From: Dyadobacter psychrotolerans
Lineage (GTDB): Bacteria; Bacteroidota; Bacteroidia; Cytophagales; Spirosomataceae
Length of the DNA stretch: 64,000 nt
Direction: 5' to 3'
NCBI RefSeq assembly: GCF_004349265.1
Contig: NZ_SMFL01000016.1
Location: 82,361 to 146,360 of the forward strand
This document shows positions 62,582 to 64,000 of the stretch, one piece after another. The notes under the pieces are model-generated. The model was given only the letters and a program-made list of their open reading frames with translations, was not told the origin of the DNA and ran no database searches. Numbering within the stretch: position 1 is the stretch's first letter; every line of letters begins with the position of its first letter. Position numbers and translations under genes: made by a program.

Positions 62582-62589
62582 CAAAGATA
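62582..62589 (-). promoter_or_regulatory. Candidate -7 box for dnaA
   Basis: TATCTTTG on the reverse strand, fits TAnnTTTG and is 44 bases upstream of the dnaA ATG. No clear TTG at the -33 distance. Confidence 0.35.
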
Positions 62590-62744
62590 TAAAAAATACC
62601 TGGTCCGTGCAGATGAAAGTGGTATCCAATTTAGCATCAATTCGCAGTTATCTCAAACCGATCAGTAAATCGCACTGAAATATCAAGGTTTATTGCTACG
62701 TTTCTAAAGTACCGCGATTTATATAAATATCTATACCAAATTTG

Positions 62745-62752
62745 TAGCTTTG
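62745..62752 (+). promoter_or_regulatory. Candidate -7 box for methylmalonyl-CoA mutase gene
   Basis: TAGCTTTG fits TAnnTTTG; start near 62759 would give a 46-base leader. A -33 TTG is not evident. Confidence 0.38.
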
Positions 62753-62804
62753 TCAACACCTGTCTGGCCGTCTTAGTCGGTACCAGATCTACCAGCTGTT
62801 GCTT

Positions 62805-64000
62805 ATGTCCAGGGATTTATTTTCAGAGTTCGAACCGTCCGATAAAGCTGCCTGGAAAACGCAGGCTGAAAAGGAAATTAACAACCCCGTTGGAAAAATA
62901 TACTCCGGAAATTTTGCCGGTTTGAAACATACTGAACCCTATTACACCGGATCTGAGCTTAATGAGAAACAGGTTGTGGCAATGCAAAGCGCTCAAAAAG
63001 AGCAACCCGGCTGGTTGAACATTCCTCATATCCTGACTTCACCAGATCGTATATTTAATACCAAAATAAGGGCAGCACTTTCTTCCGGAGCAGATGGCAT
63101 TCTGCTTGATTGTCCGTCAGATAAAGACTATGAACATGACTTTTCCAAAATACTCCATGGGGTACGTTTAAGTGAAACGCCTATTTTTTTTCAAACCCGG
63201 GAAAAACCGGATTATTTCTTTGATAAGATCTCAAAAATAGCACCGTATTATCTGAAAGGCGGCATTGCTCTTGACCCAATCGCTCACTGGATGACGTCTG
63301 GAAGGCCGTTTACCGATTACATTCCCTCGCTGACGGCATTGATTGATAAAACCAAAAAAATGCGGGATTTTTATCCGGTTATGGTTGAAAGCCATGTGTA
63401 CCACGAGGCCGGAGCGTCGCCCGTTCAGGAACTTGCTTTTGTACTAAATACTCTGGTATGTTACATGGATTTGTTTACAAACGCAGGCATTCTGCCGGAA
63501 AAAGTTTTTAACAGCATATTTCTGTCGGTTTCGATCGGAACAGATTATCTGACTGAAATCGCAAAGTTGCGTGCTCTTCGTTTTTTACATAAAAGAATAG
63601 GTCGCGCATATGGCTTGTCAAATGATTGCCGCGCCTTCATTCACGCAAAAACCTCTTCATTCTACCACTCTCAGTCGGTACCGCATAATAACATGCTGCG
63701 ATCAACTTCGGAGGCGATGAGTGCTGTGATTGGCGGTTGCGACGCGCTTACAGTTCAGGCATTTGACCATACTTTTAAAAGTACAAATGAGTTTTCAGAA
63801 CGTATTGCCCGGAACACGTCTTTGTTAATCTCAGATGAAAGCTACATCAGTCATGTTGCGGATCCATCAGCCGGATCTTATTTTGTTGAAAATTTATCTT
63901 TCCAAATGGCTGATGCAGCATGGGATTTATTTCTAAAATCAGAAAAACCGGGTGGTATTGTTCAGTCGTTTGAAAGCGGTTTTATTCAGGAAGAGATTGA
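62805..64000 (+). CDS. mutA: Methylmalonyl-CoA mutase small subunit, 3'-truncated
   Basis: Open from ATG 62805 to the end of the window (about 398 residues, no stop), so the C-terminal part lies outside. The start reads MSRDLFSEFEPSDKAAW and the frame continues with the mutase TIM-barrel pattern: ILLDCPSDKDYEHDF, AYGLSNDCRAFIHAKTSSF, MLRSTSEAMSAVIGGCDAL and HVADPSAGSYFVENL. The sequence is weaker at substrate positions than the large subunit, as known for MutA. MutA forms a heterodimer with cobalamin-bearing MutB to interconvert methylmalonyl-CoA and succinyl-CoA; mutB is expected just downstream. Confidence 0.93.
   Translation, partial: MSRDLFSEFEPSDKAAWKTQAEKEINNPVGKIYSGNFAGLKHTEPYYTGSELNEKQVVAMQSAQKEQPGWLNIPHILTSPDRIFNTKIRAALSSGADGILLDCPSDKDYEHDFSKILHGVRLSETPIFFQTREKPDYFFDKISKIAPYYLKGGIALDPIAHWMTSGRPFTDYIPSLTALIDKTKKMRDFYPVMVESHVYHEAGASPVQELAFVLNTLVCYMDLFTNAGILPEKVFNSIFLSVSIGTDYLTEIAKLRALRFLHKRIGRAYGLSNDCRAFIHAKTSSFYHSQSVPHNNMLRSTSEAMSAVIGGCDALTVQAFDHTFKSTNEFSERIARNTSLLISDESYISHVADPSAGSYFVENLSFQMADAAWDLFLKSEKPGGIVQSFESGFIQEEI

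Overview
The window looks like chromosomal DNA of a Bacteroidota member in the Cytophagales (a Dyadobacter- or Spirosoma-like genome). The evidence is protein content and promoter style: several gene starts are preceded by the Bacteroidota-type TTTG / TAnnTTTG signal rather than a sigma70-type promoter. A tyrosine ammonia-lyase closely resembling the Flavobacterium flexirubin enzyme sits inside a flexirubin/aryl-polyene type pigment locus. Genus is inferred, not proven. No rRNA, tRNA, CRISPR array, insertion sequence or prophage was seen.

Layout. 1-2.3 kb: end of a ribose salvage operon (ribokinase, nucleoside hydrolase) followed by a frameshifted Yip1-type membrane protein. 2.3-8.5 kb: Bcr/CflA-type exporter, dienelactone hydrolase family protein behind a perfect 22-bp palindrome, a membrane pyrophosphatase fused to an OmpA-like domain, and an MtfA-like zinc peptidase. 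8.6-29.6 kb: the pigment locus. A long leftward run carries ammonia-lyase, ketoreductase, three intact ketosynthases, two ketosynthase-like proteins without an intact catalytic site, two ACPs, two hotdog dehydratase-like proteins, a thioesterase, an acyltransferase, a polysaccharide deacetylase, a LolA-like carrier and a glycosyltransferase. A divergent rightward run carries a trifunctional exporter/acyltransferase/methyltransferase, a CrtI-like oxidoreductase and a halogenase-like flavoprotein. A further ketosynthase-like gene lies beyond, behind glpD.

29.6-46.6 kb: glpD, a BON-LysM protein, rpsF-rpsR-rplI, a coiled-coil membrane protein, a YggS-like PLP protein, a LytTR/LytS two-component pair, a GT9 glycosyltransferase, DUF423, the rodA-PBP2 cell-shape pair, an NFACT protein, a cysteine-synthase-like enzyme, a PhnP-like hydrolase and a lone receiver protein. 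46.7-57.1 kb: DUF1684, pheT, a small coiled-coil protein overlapping zapA, rny, a BchI/MoxR-like AAA+ ATPase, recA and a large membrane protein. 57.4-64 kb: fatty acid desaturase, a putative aminopeptidase, DUF3108, a GNAT-like protein, dnaA, and the start of the methylmalonyl-CoA mutase small subunit.

How the genes fit together. In the pigment locus the ammonia-lyase would make 4-coumarate as starter. ACPs, ketosynthases, the reductase and the paired dehydratase-like proteins would build the conjugated chain. Methyltransferase, halogenase-like and desaturase-like enzymes would tailor it, and acyltransferases, LolA and the RND-type exporter would place it in the envelope. No CoA ligase, phosphopantetheinyl transferase or DarA/DarB-type resorcinol genes are visible, so the pathway must be completed elsewhere or the product differs from a classical flexirubin. 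All assignments come from reading motifs; no database search was run.
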